64,000 nt of DNA. Source: Massilia sp. BJB1822. GTDB lineage: Bacteria; Pseudomonadota; Gammaproteobacteria; Burkholderiales; Burkholderiaceae_D. Every line of letters begins with the position of its first letter. Positions within the stretch are counted from its first letter, which is position 1. Below the pieces are notes generated by a model. The model searched no databases. It was not told the DNA's origin and was given only the letters and a program-made list of their open reading frames with translations. Location: positions 1-64,000 of the forward strand of contig NZ_JABWEB010000021.1 of the NCBI RefSeq assembly GCF_013369485.1, in the 5' to 3' direction. Below, piece after piece: positions 8,335-14,537 of the stretch. The position numbers and the translations under genes were made by a program.

Positions 8335-8357
8335 AGGTGGGTAGAAAGGTGGGTAGA
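8335..8357 (+). repeat. Right-end tandem repeats, probable integrase arm sites
   Basis: AGGTGGGTAGA occurs at 8335-8345 and 8347-8357, identical in sequence and orientation to the pair at 3166-3189. Presence at both ends of the island, just inside the core repeats, points to recombinase arm binding. Confidence 0.6.
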
Positions 8358-8395
8358 TTGCAGATCGAGAGGAATCCTCCTCGAAGTGCGAGCGA

Positions 8396-8409
8396 CACCG
8401 TCTCCGCCA
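8396..8409 (+). repeat. attR: copy of tRNA-Ser 3' end
   Basis: This is an exact 14-nt copy of the tRNA-Ser 3' end, including CCA, without any tRNA body upstream. It is the right attachment core of the island and marks where the original tRNA terminus lay before insertion. Confidence 0.85.
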
Positions 8410-8410
8410 G

Positions 8411-8454
8411 AACAAAACAAAAAGCCTCCCCTGCGGGAGGCTTTTTGTTTTGTT
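8411..8454. terminator. Perfect bidirectional terminator after attR
   Basis: A 20-bp perfect stem (8411-8430 with 8435-8454) closes a CTGC loop. The GC core GCCTCCC/GGGAGGC is flanked by A-rich and T-rich arms on the two sides, so it can stop transcription both ways. Being just downstream of attR, it was probably the original terminator of tRNA-Ser. It also serves the minus-strand gene ending at 8459. Confidence 0.9.
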
Positions 8455-8458
8455 AGAC

Positions 8459-8869
8459 TTATTCCGGACGCCAGAGAGTGAGTATCAAGGTCGTCTTTTT
8501 GTTTCCTAACGGCGAATCCTCGAACTCTAGATTGGAGATGGTTCCGGATATTGTGGTATCTGGATCGTTGGCGGAGGTAAAAATATCGATGGATATGTCT
8601 TGTTTCTCTCCCAATGCGCTGGCAGGATCCCAGCGGAGATTGCCGAAGCATCTCTTGTTTTTGTCATCTACGAATTCAATGGTGAATTGGGCTACATTGT
8701 CACTTGCTTTGATTGTATGACTCTGTCCAAGTGACAGAGTGATGCAGGTGGAGACGAGCTTCCCTCTTCGTATTTTTCCCTTCAATAAAGACGCTAGATC
8801 GGCATGCTCTGGCTGTTGGCTGTTATCGGATACGCGGATAGCGATATCGTTAAGTGGCTTATTGCTCAT
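8459..8869 (-). CDS. Hypothetical protein, beta-rich, 136 aa
   Basis: I do not recognise this family. The start at 8869 is fixed by AGGAG seven nt upstream of the ATG; a longer reading to 8923 has no ribosome site. The predicted protein (MSNKPLNDIAIRVSD...) has no signal peptide or membrane segment. It alternates polar and hydrophobic residues as a beta-sandwich would, including FTIEFVDDKNKRCFGNLRWD and LILTLWRP at the C-terminus. It lies just outside the right end of the tRNA-Ser island. It is transcribed away from an inverted-repeat region that it shares with the divergent gene at 9335, so the two may be regulated together. Confidence 0.55.
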   Translation of the reverse strand: MSNKPLNDIAIRVSDNSQQPEHADLASLLKGKIRRGKLVSTCITLSLGQSHTIKASDNVAQFTIEFVDDKNKRCFGNLRWDPASALGEKQDISIDIFTSANDPDTTISGTISNLEFEDSPLGNKKTTLILTLWRPE

Positions 8870-8913
8870 TTTGTGGCTCCTTGTCATATGAATTGGCGGA
8901 TGGCCTTGCTGAG

Positions 8914-8931
8914 GGCTCCGCATGCGGAGCC
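8914..8931. repeat. 18-bp perfect palindrome
   Basis: GGCTCCGCATGCGGAGCC is self-complementary over all 18 nt and lies 45 nt upstream of the minus-strand start at 8869. It could be an operator or an mRNA hairpin in the leader; there is no T-run on either side to make it a terminator. Confidence 0.6.
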
Positions 8932-8949
8932 TCCGATCTGTGGGTTAAA

Positions 8950-9058
8950 CGCCCATCCCGGCTGCGCGGGAGGGACCGCTGCTGGAACATGGCCCCAGCG
9001 CTCCCACCTTATTGAATGACAATCCTGCGCACCATTACGGCTGATGACAGCGCATTAC
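8950..9058 (-). repeat. Left copy of long inverted repeat (leader of 8459-8869 gene)
   Basis: This 109-nt stretch is the imperfect reverse complement of 9198-9305. The proximal 37 nt (8950-8986) match with a single mismatch; the rest is clearly homologous with scattered differences. Read towards its gene, it carries the 18-nt motif TGTCATCAGCCGTAATGG at 9032-9049. The two copies give divergent genes the same upstream region. Confidence 0.8.
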
Positions 9059-9094
9059 TCTGGCGGGGAAATCGCAAAAGACGAAGCGCAATGC

Positions 9095-9121
9095 AAAACG
9101 CCGGTCTTCCCCCGGCGTTTT
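9095..9121. terminator. Bidirectional terminator of the tRNA remnant
   Basis: AAAACGCCGG (9095-9104) pairs with CCGGCGTTTT (9112-9121) around a 7-nt loop. On the minus strand it lies 18 nt beyond the 3' end of the tRNA stub, as a normal tRNA terminator would. Confidence 0.75.
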
Positions 9122-9138
9122 GGCATACATGCTTTGTT

Positions 9139-9180
9139 TGGAGGCGAGGGCCGGAATCGAACCGGTTTATCGATCCGCTT
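9139..9180 (-). pseudogene. 3' remnant of a tRNA, tRNA-Cys-like
   Basis: Read on the minus strand, the sequence ends in CCTCGCCTCCA, with an encoded CCA and T discriminator. It is preceded by a T-arm, CCGGTTCGATTCCGG. The acceptor 3' strand CCTCGCC and T discriminator resemble betaproteobacterial tRNA-Cys. No matching 5' acceptor strand (GGCGAGG) is found further out, and the anticodon region is not recognisable beyond about 9180. This is probably an attachment-site scar of an integrated or excised element. Identity as Cys is inferred. Confidence 0.5.
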
Positions 9181-9197
9181 ACCCTAGGTTAAAGATG

Positions 9198-9305
9198 GTA
9201 ATGCGCTGTAACCGGCCGTAATGGTGCGCCAGATTGTCGTTCGCTAAGGTGGGGCTGCTGGGCTGTGCTCCAGCGGCGGTCCCTCCCGCGCAGCCGGGAT
9301 GGGCG
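9198..9305 (+). repeat. Right copy of long inverted repeat (leader of 9335 gene)
   Basis: This 108-nt segment is homologous to 8950-9058 in inverted orientation and ends 29 nt before the ATG at 9335. It carries TGTAACCGGCCGTAATGG at 9207-9224, matching the motif in the left copy. The 139 nt between the copies hold the tRNA stub and terminator. Confidence 0.8.
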
Positions 9306-9334
9306 TTCATTCCTTCCTTAACGACGAGGACATC

Positions 9335-9565
9335 ATGCCAACCGTAACCCTTATGCAAGCGGCGGGTCATTCCGCTGCGAATATCGTTCAGATGACACTG
9401 CAGCCGATGGGTGTAGTGCTGACCGACTTGGCCGGCGGCCCCCTTATTTTCACCTGCAACAACGACCTGGTAACGATCCGGAGGGCCACTAAAGCCACCA
9501 TTACCTACACCGGGCCAGTGGGCGGCCATACTGAAACCCTGGCGGTCAGCTCGGTCCACTCCTGA
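9335..9565 (+). CDS. Small hypothetical protein, 76 aa
   Basis: I do not recognise this family. The ATG at 9335 is chosen over an upstream in-frame start at 9299 because GAGGA lies close before it and the upstream codons belong to the inverted repeat. The protein begins MPTVTLMQAAGHSAANIVQ. It is small, has no signal peptide or membrane segment, and looks beta-rich (LIFTCNNDLVTI, ATITYTG). It faces the 8459-8869 gene across the inverted leaders. It may be a small partner of that protein or of the downstream cluster at 9750-11568, all in the same direction. Confidence 0.45.
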   Translation: MPTVTLMQAAGHSAANIVQMTLQPMGVVLTDLAGGPLIFTCNNDLVTIRRATKATITYTGPVGGHTETLAVSSVHS

Positions 9566-9749
9566 TCCTGCCTTGCTTCTGAGCCGCGGCCAGCCAGTCT
9601 GTCCGCGGCCTGTTCTTTTTCAGGCCCGGCATACAGCATCTGCCGAATAGTGAAGCCTGCGCCCTCTGGCCAGAATGGAGTCCATGCCAATGCGCTGTCC
9701 TCAGCGTATGGCTATCCCGGTCAATTCAATCAAGAACAGGAAAACCGCC

Positions 9750-10178
9750 ATGACTCTTTGCGCAGCAGCCAGGGCCGACGCAACGCGGCTGCATTTCCAC
9801 GTCAGCCTGAATGAAGAACATGTCTTCCTCGATGTCGCGCTCGCGCCGGATGCGCAGATCGGCCTGGGCGAACGCGTTCACCACTACAGCTTATTGACCC
9901 TGGCGCGCCTGCGCCTGGCCGATGCCCGGCGCGGCCTGGATGCCACCTGCCAGGGCTGGGTCGATGTCGGCAGCCTGTCGCAGATGCTGGGACTCGACTC
10001 CAGCCACCTGAACATCCAGATCCACCGGGCGCGCCATCAGTTTGCCCAGGCCTTGCCGCCCCAGGCGCAGGCGGCTGCCATCGTCGAGCGGCGGCGCGGC
10101 GAGATTCGCTTCGGGGCGCTGGCGTTCAAGATTACGCGGGGCGGGAGCGTTGAGGGCGAATTTCCCTTGCCGCCGTAA
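9750..10178 (+). CDS. Hypothetical protein with winged-helix-like domain, 142 aa
   Basis: The ATG at 9750 follows ACAGGA and gives a 142-aa protein; the 25 codons before it have no family character. Residues from about 45 onwards (HHYSLLTLARLRLADARRG, then WVDVGSLSQMLGLDSSHLNIQIHRARHQF) look like the winged-helix module found C-terminal to FHA domains in some proteobacterial proteins. The conserved end is IVERRRGEIRFGALAFKI. There is no FHA domain here, so this is either a stand-alone module or a divergent relative. A DNA-binding or regulatory role is inferred. It sits 83 nt before two tandem paralogues that it might control. Confidence 0.5.
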   Translation: MTLCAAARADATRLHFHVSLNEEHVFLDVALAPDAQIGLGERVHHYSLLTLARLRLADARRGLDATCQGWVDVGSLSQMLGLDSSHLNIQIHRARHQFAQALPPQAQAAAIVERRRGEIRFGALAFKITRGGSVEGEFPLPP

Positions 10179-10183
10179 GGCTG

Positions 10184-10201
10184 TGTAATCGCCCGTAATG
10201 G
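10184..10201 (+). promoter_or_regulatory. Third copy of the TGTnAYCnsCCGTAATGG motif
   Basis: TGTAATCGCCCGTAATGG lies 60 nt upstream of the ATG at 10262. It matches 18-nt motifs at 9207-9224 (plus) and 9032-9049 (minus). All three point towards their downstream gene. It is too compact for a -35/-10 pair; an operator is more likely. Confidence 0.4.
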
Positions 10202-10261
10202 TCCGTGGCTGGTGCGCGCTTTATCGTGGATACATCCAATTCAGCAGATCGAAAGCGGCAT

Positions 10262-10870
10262 ATGAATATCCAGCTCACCTTCGTCAATCGCACAAGCAGC
10301 AGGTGCCGGCAGACGGTGTTTTTGTTTCATCCCACCAGCGCCAATGGCGTGCCGCTGAAAGCGGTGGCATGGAAGGTGATCCGGAATTGCCCATATGGCT
10401 GGCTTCACTCCTTCACCTACTCCTTGCAGCTGGAGGCGGGAATAGGGGACTGCTACGGCAACTACTCGCCGCGCCTGGCGGCGCGCGAGGGCGATGCGTT
10501 TGTTGTGCAGCCCACGGCGGCGGGCCGCTGCTTCTGCCGCAGCGGTACCCATGCGGCTGATGGCGTCGCGGTACGCAACGAGCTTGCGCGCGGCACGCTG
10601 TACGCCTGCCTGTTCAATGACGGCCGCTTGCTGGCCCGCAGCGGCGGACTGGCGCCCAGGCAGGGAGTGAGTTTTCGCATTCCCGCCGTGCTGCGCATCG
10701 GCGTTGACGGCAATGTGCGCGAAGGCCAACTGCTCGATGAAGCGATGGCCAGTGCCAGTTGCGAACTGCCGCTGGCCGGCTTGCGCAGCGCCGATCTGAT
10801 CATGACGGGGGAAGACGATGCGGGCGCCGCGCGCCCGGTTTTCCACCTAGAGAACCTTGTCTACTCCTGA
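10262..10870 (+). CDS. Hypothetical protein, tandem paralogue A, 202 aa
   Basis: I do not recognise this family. The start at 10262 (MNIQLTFVNRTSSRC) aligns with the start of the next gene, which supports it over the upstream codon at 10205. Paralogy with 10951-11568 runs the whole length: both have a V(A/V)W(K/R)VI(R/K)NC block, D-x-(Y/F)-GN-x-(S/T)PRL, VRN(E/D)L, FxDG(R/K)LLA, and a terminal FxLEN. This copy is richer in Cys and more diverged. It has no signal peptide or membrane segment and a predicted beta-sandwich-like pattern. The two genes are 80 nt apart and probably form one transcript. Confidence 0.6.
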   Translation: MNIQLTFVNRTSSRCRQTVFLFHPTSANGVPLKAVAWKVIRNCPYGWLHSFTYSLQLEAGIGDCYGNYSPRLAAREGDAFVVQPTAAGRCFCRSGTHAADGVAVRNELARGTLYACLFNDGRLLARSGGLAPRQGVSFRIPAVLRIGVDGNVREGQLLDEAMASASCELPLAGLRSADLIMTGEDDAGAARPVFHLENLVYS

Positions 10871-10950
10871 GCGCTGCCGGCTCAGGACGACAAAGTAAGC
10901 CGGCATGCCGGCAAGCAGTACCTTCCATCCACTTTAATAGGAGTATGCAA

Positions 10951-11568
10951 ATGGACATCAAACTGAACTTCATTAACCGCTCCAATGATGCCAACAATTC
11001 GGAGATCGTCATCTTTCAGAAGAATCAGGCCACCAATTTCGATGAGCTGCATGTGGCATGGCGCGTCATCAAAAACTGCGGCGTGTACGATAACCATCCC
11101 TTCACCTTCCCGATGGCGATGGAAGTCAGCGCCGCCGACAGCTTTGGCAACCACACGCCGCGCCTGCCCGCCACCAACGGCGATCTATTTCATATGGCCA
11201 AGGACGGCTCCGGCGACGTCCTGTCCCGCGTCGGCCCGGCCAACAGCAGCAAGGAAGTCCATGTTCGCAACGATCTGTCGGCCGGCGCGATCAACGCCGG
11301 CATCTTCAAGGACGGCAAACTGCTGGCGCTGAAAACTTCGGTGGCGCCAGGCCAGAAGGCAGTATTTGAAATCAAGCCAACCATCTGGATCGGCGTTGCA
11401 TCGCAGATCGAGGAGGGCAAGGTGATGGCGTCGGCCGTGATCTCGGACATCAACACCGAACTGTCGCTGCTGAACGTGGCCAGCGCCGATATCGTGCTGA
11501 CCGGCGGCGGCCCTGGCCCGAACTCGCAGCCGTTCACCTTCACCCTGGAAAACGTGCGCACCGCGTAA
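10951..11568 (+). CDS. Hypothetical protein, tandem paralogue B, 205 aa
   Basis: This is the second member of the tandem pair. AGGAG at 10939-10943, seven nt before the ATG at 10951, fixes the start; an ATG at 10945 is too close to it. The sequence begins MDIKLNFINRSNDANNSEIV and shares the blocks VAWRVIKNC, DSFGNHTPRLP, VRNDLSAG, FKDGKLLALKTSVAPGQ and FTLENV with its upstream neighbour. It is less Cys-rich and more regular, so it may be the ancestral copy. There is no known family, signal peptide or transmembrane segment. A strong terminator follows at 11587. A soluble beta-rich protein is likely, but its role is unknown. Confidence 0.65.
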   Translation: MDIKLNFINRSNDANNSEIVIFQKNQATNFDELHVAWRVIKNCGVYDNHPFTFPMAMEVSAADSFGNHTPRLPATNGDLFHMAKDGSGDVLSRVGPANSSKEVHVRNDLSAGAINAGIFKDGKLLALKTSVAPGQKAVFEIKPTIWIGVASQIEEGKVMASAVISDINTELSLLNVASADIVLTGGGPGPNSQPFTFTLENVRTA

Positions 11569-11586
11569 GTGGCGCCATGGGAAGGG

Positions 11587-11612
11587 AAAGCGGGCTGCGG
11601 CCCGCTTTTTTT
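11587..11612 (+). terminator. Terminator after tandem paralogues
   Basis: GCGGGC (11590-11595) pairs with GCCCGC (11600-11605) around a TGCG loop and is followed by seven T. It ends the plus-strand cluster. Confidence 0.85.
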
Positions 11613-11629
11613 GTGTCCGGAGATGCTGC

Positions 11630-11658
11630 AAAAAAAAAAGCAGGCTCGTGGAGCCTGC
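11630..11658 (-). terminator. Terminator of the phaZ/phasin operon
   Basis: On the minus strand, GCAGGCTC/GAGCCTGC (11640-11647 with 11651-11658) forms an 8-bp stem followed by ten T (A run 11630-11639). It lies 22 nt beyond the stop of the phasin-like gene. Confidence 0.88.
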
Positions 11659-11680
11659 CCATGGGGTTCCTGCGCGGGAC

Positions 11681-12217
11681 TCAGGCGGAACAGTCTTCGC
11701 CGTTTTGCAGGCTGCTCTGCAGCCAGCTTTGGAGCGCCGGTCCCGAGGCGCCGCCCAGTCCCGCCGCCTTGGCCAGCGCCTGCTTGCCGGCCGCCTGGCC
11801 TGCGCTGCAGAAGGCGCCCGTGGCAAGCATGATGTCGTTGGCGTCGCGCGCCTCGGCCATGCTGGCCACCAGCGTTTCCAGCGCTTCCGCCTGGCCTTTG
11901 GCGTAATCCATCCAGCCTTGCCAGCAGCCCTCGGCAATATCCGCCTGCATGCTGGCTGCGCCATGCAGGCTGCGCGCGCAAGCCTTCATATCAAGGCTGT
12001 CGCGCTGTACGGACCAGAGGCGGTTCAGGGTGGCCATGCTGGCGGTGGTGGCATTGCTCTGCAGTTGCAGCAGAACGCGGCCGGGGCCGCGCCAGTCCAA
12101 CTGCCTGGCGCCGGCGGCCAGCAGCTCGGCCAGTTGCGTGTTGACACTGGCGTTGATCGCCAGGCAGGCGGCGGAGAATTGCTGCAGTACTTCGTCGGAG
12201 GGTGTGATTGGCTTCAT
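11681..12217 (-). CDS. Phasin-like protein
   Basis: This 178-aa helical protein resembles phasins, small amphipathic proteins that coat polyhydroxyalkanoate granules. It is Ala- and Gln-rich without Cys-rich or membrane segments. It shows a long predicted helix region (VLQQFSAACLAINASVNTQL, WQGWMDYAKGQAEALETLVA) that fits the phasin pattern. It overlaps the stop of the PHB depolymerase gene by 4 nt (12214-12217), so the two are co-translated. That context supports granule or polymer-related work. Similarity is weak by eye, and a general coiled-coil protein cannot be excluded. The strong terminator at 11630-11658 ends the operon. Confidence 0.5.
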   Translation of the reverse strand: MKPITPSDEVLQQFSAACLAINASVNTQLAELLAAGARQLDWRGPGRVLLQLQSNATTASMATLNRLWSVQRDSLDMKACARSLHGAASMQADIAEGCWQGWMDYAKGQAEALETLVASMAEARDANDIMLATGAFCSAGQAAGKQALAKAAGLGGASGPALQSWLQSSLQNGEDCSA

Positions 12218-13314
12218 TCTTTTGGCTCCTTAGGCTGGTCAGGGGATGGACGGGTTTCGCTCAGGCGTTTCAGCATGTTGGCGATGGCGGCGTGCTGCGG
12301 CGCCTGTTTCGAATAGAAGTCCGGATGCAGGGTGTCGGCCGGCGCGGTATAGCCCCAGAAGTCCCAGCAGCCGAGCGGGTTGCGGCTTGACGCCGCGACC
12401 TGCGGATACAGCACGATGATCCGATTGCTGGCGGCGGCTTCGTTGTAGCCGGTGGTGCGCGCGTAGCGGTCGCCAAGTTTGCCTTCGCCTTGCAGGCAGC
12501 CATGGAAGGCGACGTGAATGCGGCAGGCGGCTTTTTCGCATGCGTCCGGAACGTAGACATAGCCGATTGGCCCCAGCGTGGCAGCGCCGGCCGGGTCGAA
12601 GGGGGCCTGATCGAACATTGTCAGCTGGCCGGCTGGCCTGTCTTCTGTTTTCTGCAAGGGGCCATAGATCCAGCTCAGAATTTCATTGGCTTGCCGGTAG
12701 CCGCAATTGTTGATGAAGGGCGCGGCCGTCGTGCCGCATGCGCTGTCGCCCGGGCTGTCGGTCAGCAGCGCATGGCCGGCGGCGATTGTGTTGACGTATT
12801 TGAGATTGGCGGGTTTCACGCCTGCCAATGCGAAGAATTTGGCGGTTTGGTCGACGACCTTCTGCTTCACCACCGGGTCTTTGCTGCCGCTGAAGATATA
12901 GATTTTCTGCCTGGCCAGGCCGCTCAAGCTGTCGATCCTGCCTTGCTCGGCGAAGGCGCCGGCGAACTGCAAGGCGGCGCTGGCGCGCGGGCCGCTGCTG
13001 CCCAATGGCGTCATGCAGGCGGAGCTGGCCGCCTGGGCCGGCAGCGTTGGCGCAAACAGGCCAGCGCAATAGAATGGGCCGCCGGCGACAATGCCCGCTC
13101 CCACCACGCTGGCGGAAAAGGCGACGCTGAACTGGGCCGCCATAAAAGCGCCTGAGGACATGCCGGATACCGAGGTCTGGCCTGGGTCCGCGCCATAGGC
13201 CGCCAGTGTGGGCAGCATGCCTGCTTGTGCTGGGACGCTGGCAGCGGCCAGCGTCAGCAAAAGACTGGGCAGAATGAGTCGGCGTGGTTGGCGATGCGTG
13301 GATAGCTGTGTCAT
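12214..13314 (-). CDS. Secreted polyhydroxybutyrate depolymerase, type II domain order
   Basis: This 366-aa esterase of the PHB depolymerase superfamily hydrolyses poly(3-hydroxybutyrate) or related oligomers. A Sec signal peptide covers about residues 1-31, ending VPAQA. The lipase box GMSSG at 51-55 (nucleophile S53) comes near the N-terminus. The oxyanion-type block AFHGCLQ and the YPQ / GCWDFWGY region follow near residues 270-325. In type I depolymerases the order is reversed, so this is the circularly permuted type II arrangement. No linker or substrate-binding domain is present, making it shorter than typical extracellular enzymes. It starts within the stop of the LuxR-like reading frame and overlaps the phasin-like gene. 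Secretion is supported by the signal peptide; exact substrate is inferred. Confidence 0.8.
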   Translation of the reverse strand: MTQLSTHRQPRRLILPSLLLTLAAASVPAQAGMLPTLAAYGADPGQTSVSGMSSGAFMAAQFSVAFSASVVGAGIVAGGPFYCAGLFAPTLPAQAASSACMTPLGSSGPRASAALQFAGAFAEQGRIDSLSGLARQKIYIFSGSKDPVVKQKVVDQTAKFFALAGVKPANLKYVNTIAAGHALLTDSPGDSACGTTAAPFINNCGYRQANEILSWIYGPLQKTEDRPAGQLTMFDQAPFDPAGAATLGPIGYVYVPDACEKAACRIHVAFHGCLQGEGKLGDRYARTTGYNEAAASNRIIVLYPQVAASSRNPLGCWDFWGYTAPADTLHPDFYSKQAPQHAAIANMLKRLSETRPSPDQPKEPKE

Positions 13315-13849
13315 TTTCTCTCCTTTCGATCCGGCCGGCGGGCAGCCGGGGGCGGAATGCTTGCTTGGGTTGGAACTGCTGGGATGAAACGCGAATTGAC
13401 GGATAGGGCGGCGCTGCTTTGCGTGGATGCGGGCAATAGCAGCCAGCCTTCGCTGATGGCTTCGTACAGCAAGGCGCAGACATTGCTGGCGCCGACTTTG
13501 CGCAGCAGGTGGGAGCGGTGGGTGCGGGCCGTCTGGTCGCTGATGCCGAGCCGGCGCCCGACCTGCTTGTCGCTCAGGCCTTGCAGCAGCAGCTGGACCA
13601 CTTCCAGCTCGCGCAGGGAAACTGGCGAGGCGCTAGTCTCTGCTGCATTTTTTTTAGCGGCACGCCGTAGTCGGTGAAATAGCGCACCACCAGCTGGGTC
13701 GACTTGCTGACGTCGAATTTGGCCAGCAGGTTTTCGCGGTGCTTGCGCGCGGTGGACAAACTGATTTCCAGTTCCTCGGCGATGGCGCGGTCGGAGCGGC
13801 CGCGCGCGATCAGTCCGAGGATGGTTTGCTCATGGCTGGTGAGGTGCAT
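13311..13849 (-). pseudogene. LuxR-type regulator with two HTH domains, split by a frameshift at an A8 tract
   Basis: AGGAG precedes the ATG at 13849. The first 70 codons or so encode a LuxR helix-turn-helix (SHEQTILGLIARGRSDRAIA, SLSTARKHRENLLAKF). At 13648-13655 the coding strand has eight A. As written, the frame then reads KKMQQRL and continues out of family to a stop at 13574. With nine A, the reading would be KKNAAETSASPVSLRELEVV and run straight into a second LuxR HTH (LLLQGLSDKQVGRRLGISDQ, ARTHRSHLLRKVGASN), giving about 179 aa and ending at 13311. The second HTH lacks its first helix if started on its own. It could be a pseudogene, a phase-variable or slippage-expressed gene, or a sequencing error. 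It overlaps phaZ and probably regulates it. Confidence 0.7.
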
Positions 13850-13958
13850 ATCGTCTCCTGTGAGGTGAAAAAGGCGCACAGTGGCAAGCGCCTGGCTCAG
13901 CGCCGGGCGCGCGGTCTTGCGATGGGATGGGGGCGGGGCAGCGGACTGCCGGCTGCCG

Positions 13959-14504
13959 TTAGGCGCTGGTCAAATGGCTTTTTGCCAGTTTCCAGCGGCG
14001 CAAGCGGTCATCGAGGCCTGTCAGGCCGCCGTTGATGCGCCGGGTCAGCGCCTTGAAATCGCCGCTGTCGGCGAGGGTGTTGCAGCCATGGGCTTGCCAC
14101 CACCAGGCGGCGGAACGCGCCGCCAGGGTTTCCTGCGCCAGCAAGTCGGGATTGCCAAGCAGGTCCACTGCCAGCGCTGCGGCGCATTTGCTGTAATTGG
14201 CGCGGCCGGTGATCTGGATCAGGCCGCGGCCGAGGAAGCGGTGGCCGTCGCCGGCTTCGGTATTGCCCAGCATGGCGGCTTTGGGGCTAGGCGGCTCGTA
14301 GCCGCGCTGCGCCGCCGTCGGCCCCCAGATTTCGCGGGTGTAGACGAAGCTCATGGTCTCGTGCCCGGTTTGCGCGATAAAGGCCGCAATGCGCGCCGGG
14401 GTGTCGATCTCGTATTCGGCCATGGCGTCGCTGATCGCGGCGTACCAGCGTTGTGCTGCCTGGGGTGACAGATTGGCCATCAGGCGAAATTCATCTTGCG
14501 TCAT
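13959..14504 (-). CDS. Glycoside hydrolase family 19 lysozyme/chitinase
   Basis: This 181-aa protein is a single GH19 catalytic domain, the fold shared by plant-type chitinases and many phage endolysins. The catalytic acid lies in AAFIAQTGHETMSFVYTRE (about 40-58, Glu in GHET). The conserved GRGLIQITGRANY segment follows near 92-104, and the substrate-cleft block ends in LTRRINGG near 153-160. There is no signal peptide, so export would need another route, as for phage endolysins. AAGGAG precedes the ATG. It is followed in the same direction by nothing recognisable until the LuxR-like gene, and preceded by two membrane-protein genes that may be unrelated. Whether it cuts chitin or peptidoglycan cannot be told from sequence. 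Confidence 0.85.
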   Translation of the reverse strand: MTQDEFRLMANLSPQAAQRWYAAISDAMAEYEIDTPARIAAFIAQTGHETMSFVYTREIWGPTAAQRGYEPPSPKAAMLGNTEAGDGHRFLGRGLIQITGRANYSKCAAALAVDLLGNPDLLAQETLAARSAAWWWQAHGCNTLADSGDFKALTRRINGGLTGLDDRLRRWKLAKSHLTSA

Positions 14505-14537
14505 GATGTCGCTCCTTTCATGGTGAAAAAGCCGCCC

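Larger units (their letters stand above)
3016..8409. mobile_element. Genomic island integrated in tRNA-Ser
   Basis: The element is about 5.4 kb, delimited by a 14-bp direct repeat of the tRNA 3' end (3016-3029 and 8396-8409). Tandem 11-bp repeats, AGGTGGGTAGA, occur just inside both ends. It contains integrase remnants next to the tRNA, a cytolysin-like lipoprotein gene on the minus strand, and a ptuAB pair on the plus strand. Genes inside are clearly less GC-rich than the flanks, as expected for recent acquisition. Because the integrase is broken and lacks its catalytic domain, the island is probably immobile without help in trans. The boundaries are read from sequence; the mechanism is inferred from the well-known tRNA targeting of tyrosine recombinases. 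Confidence 0.85.
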
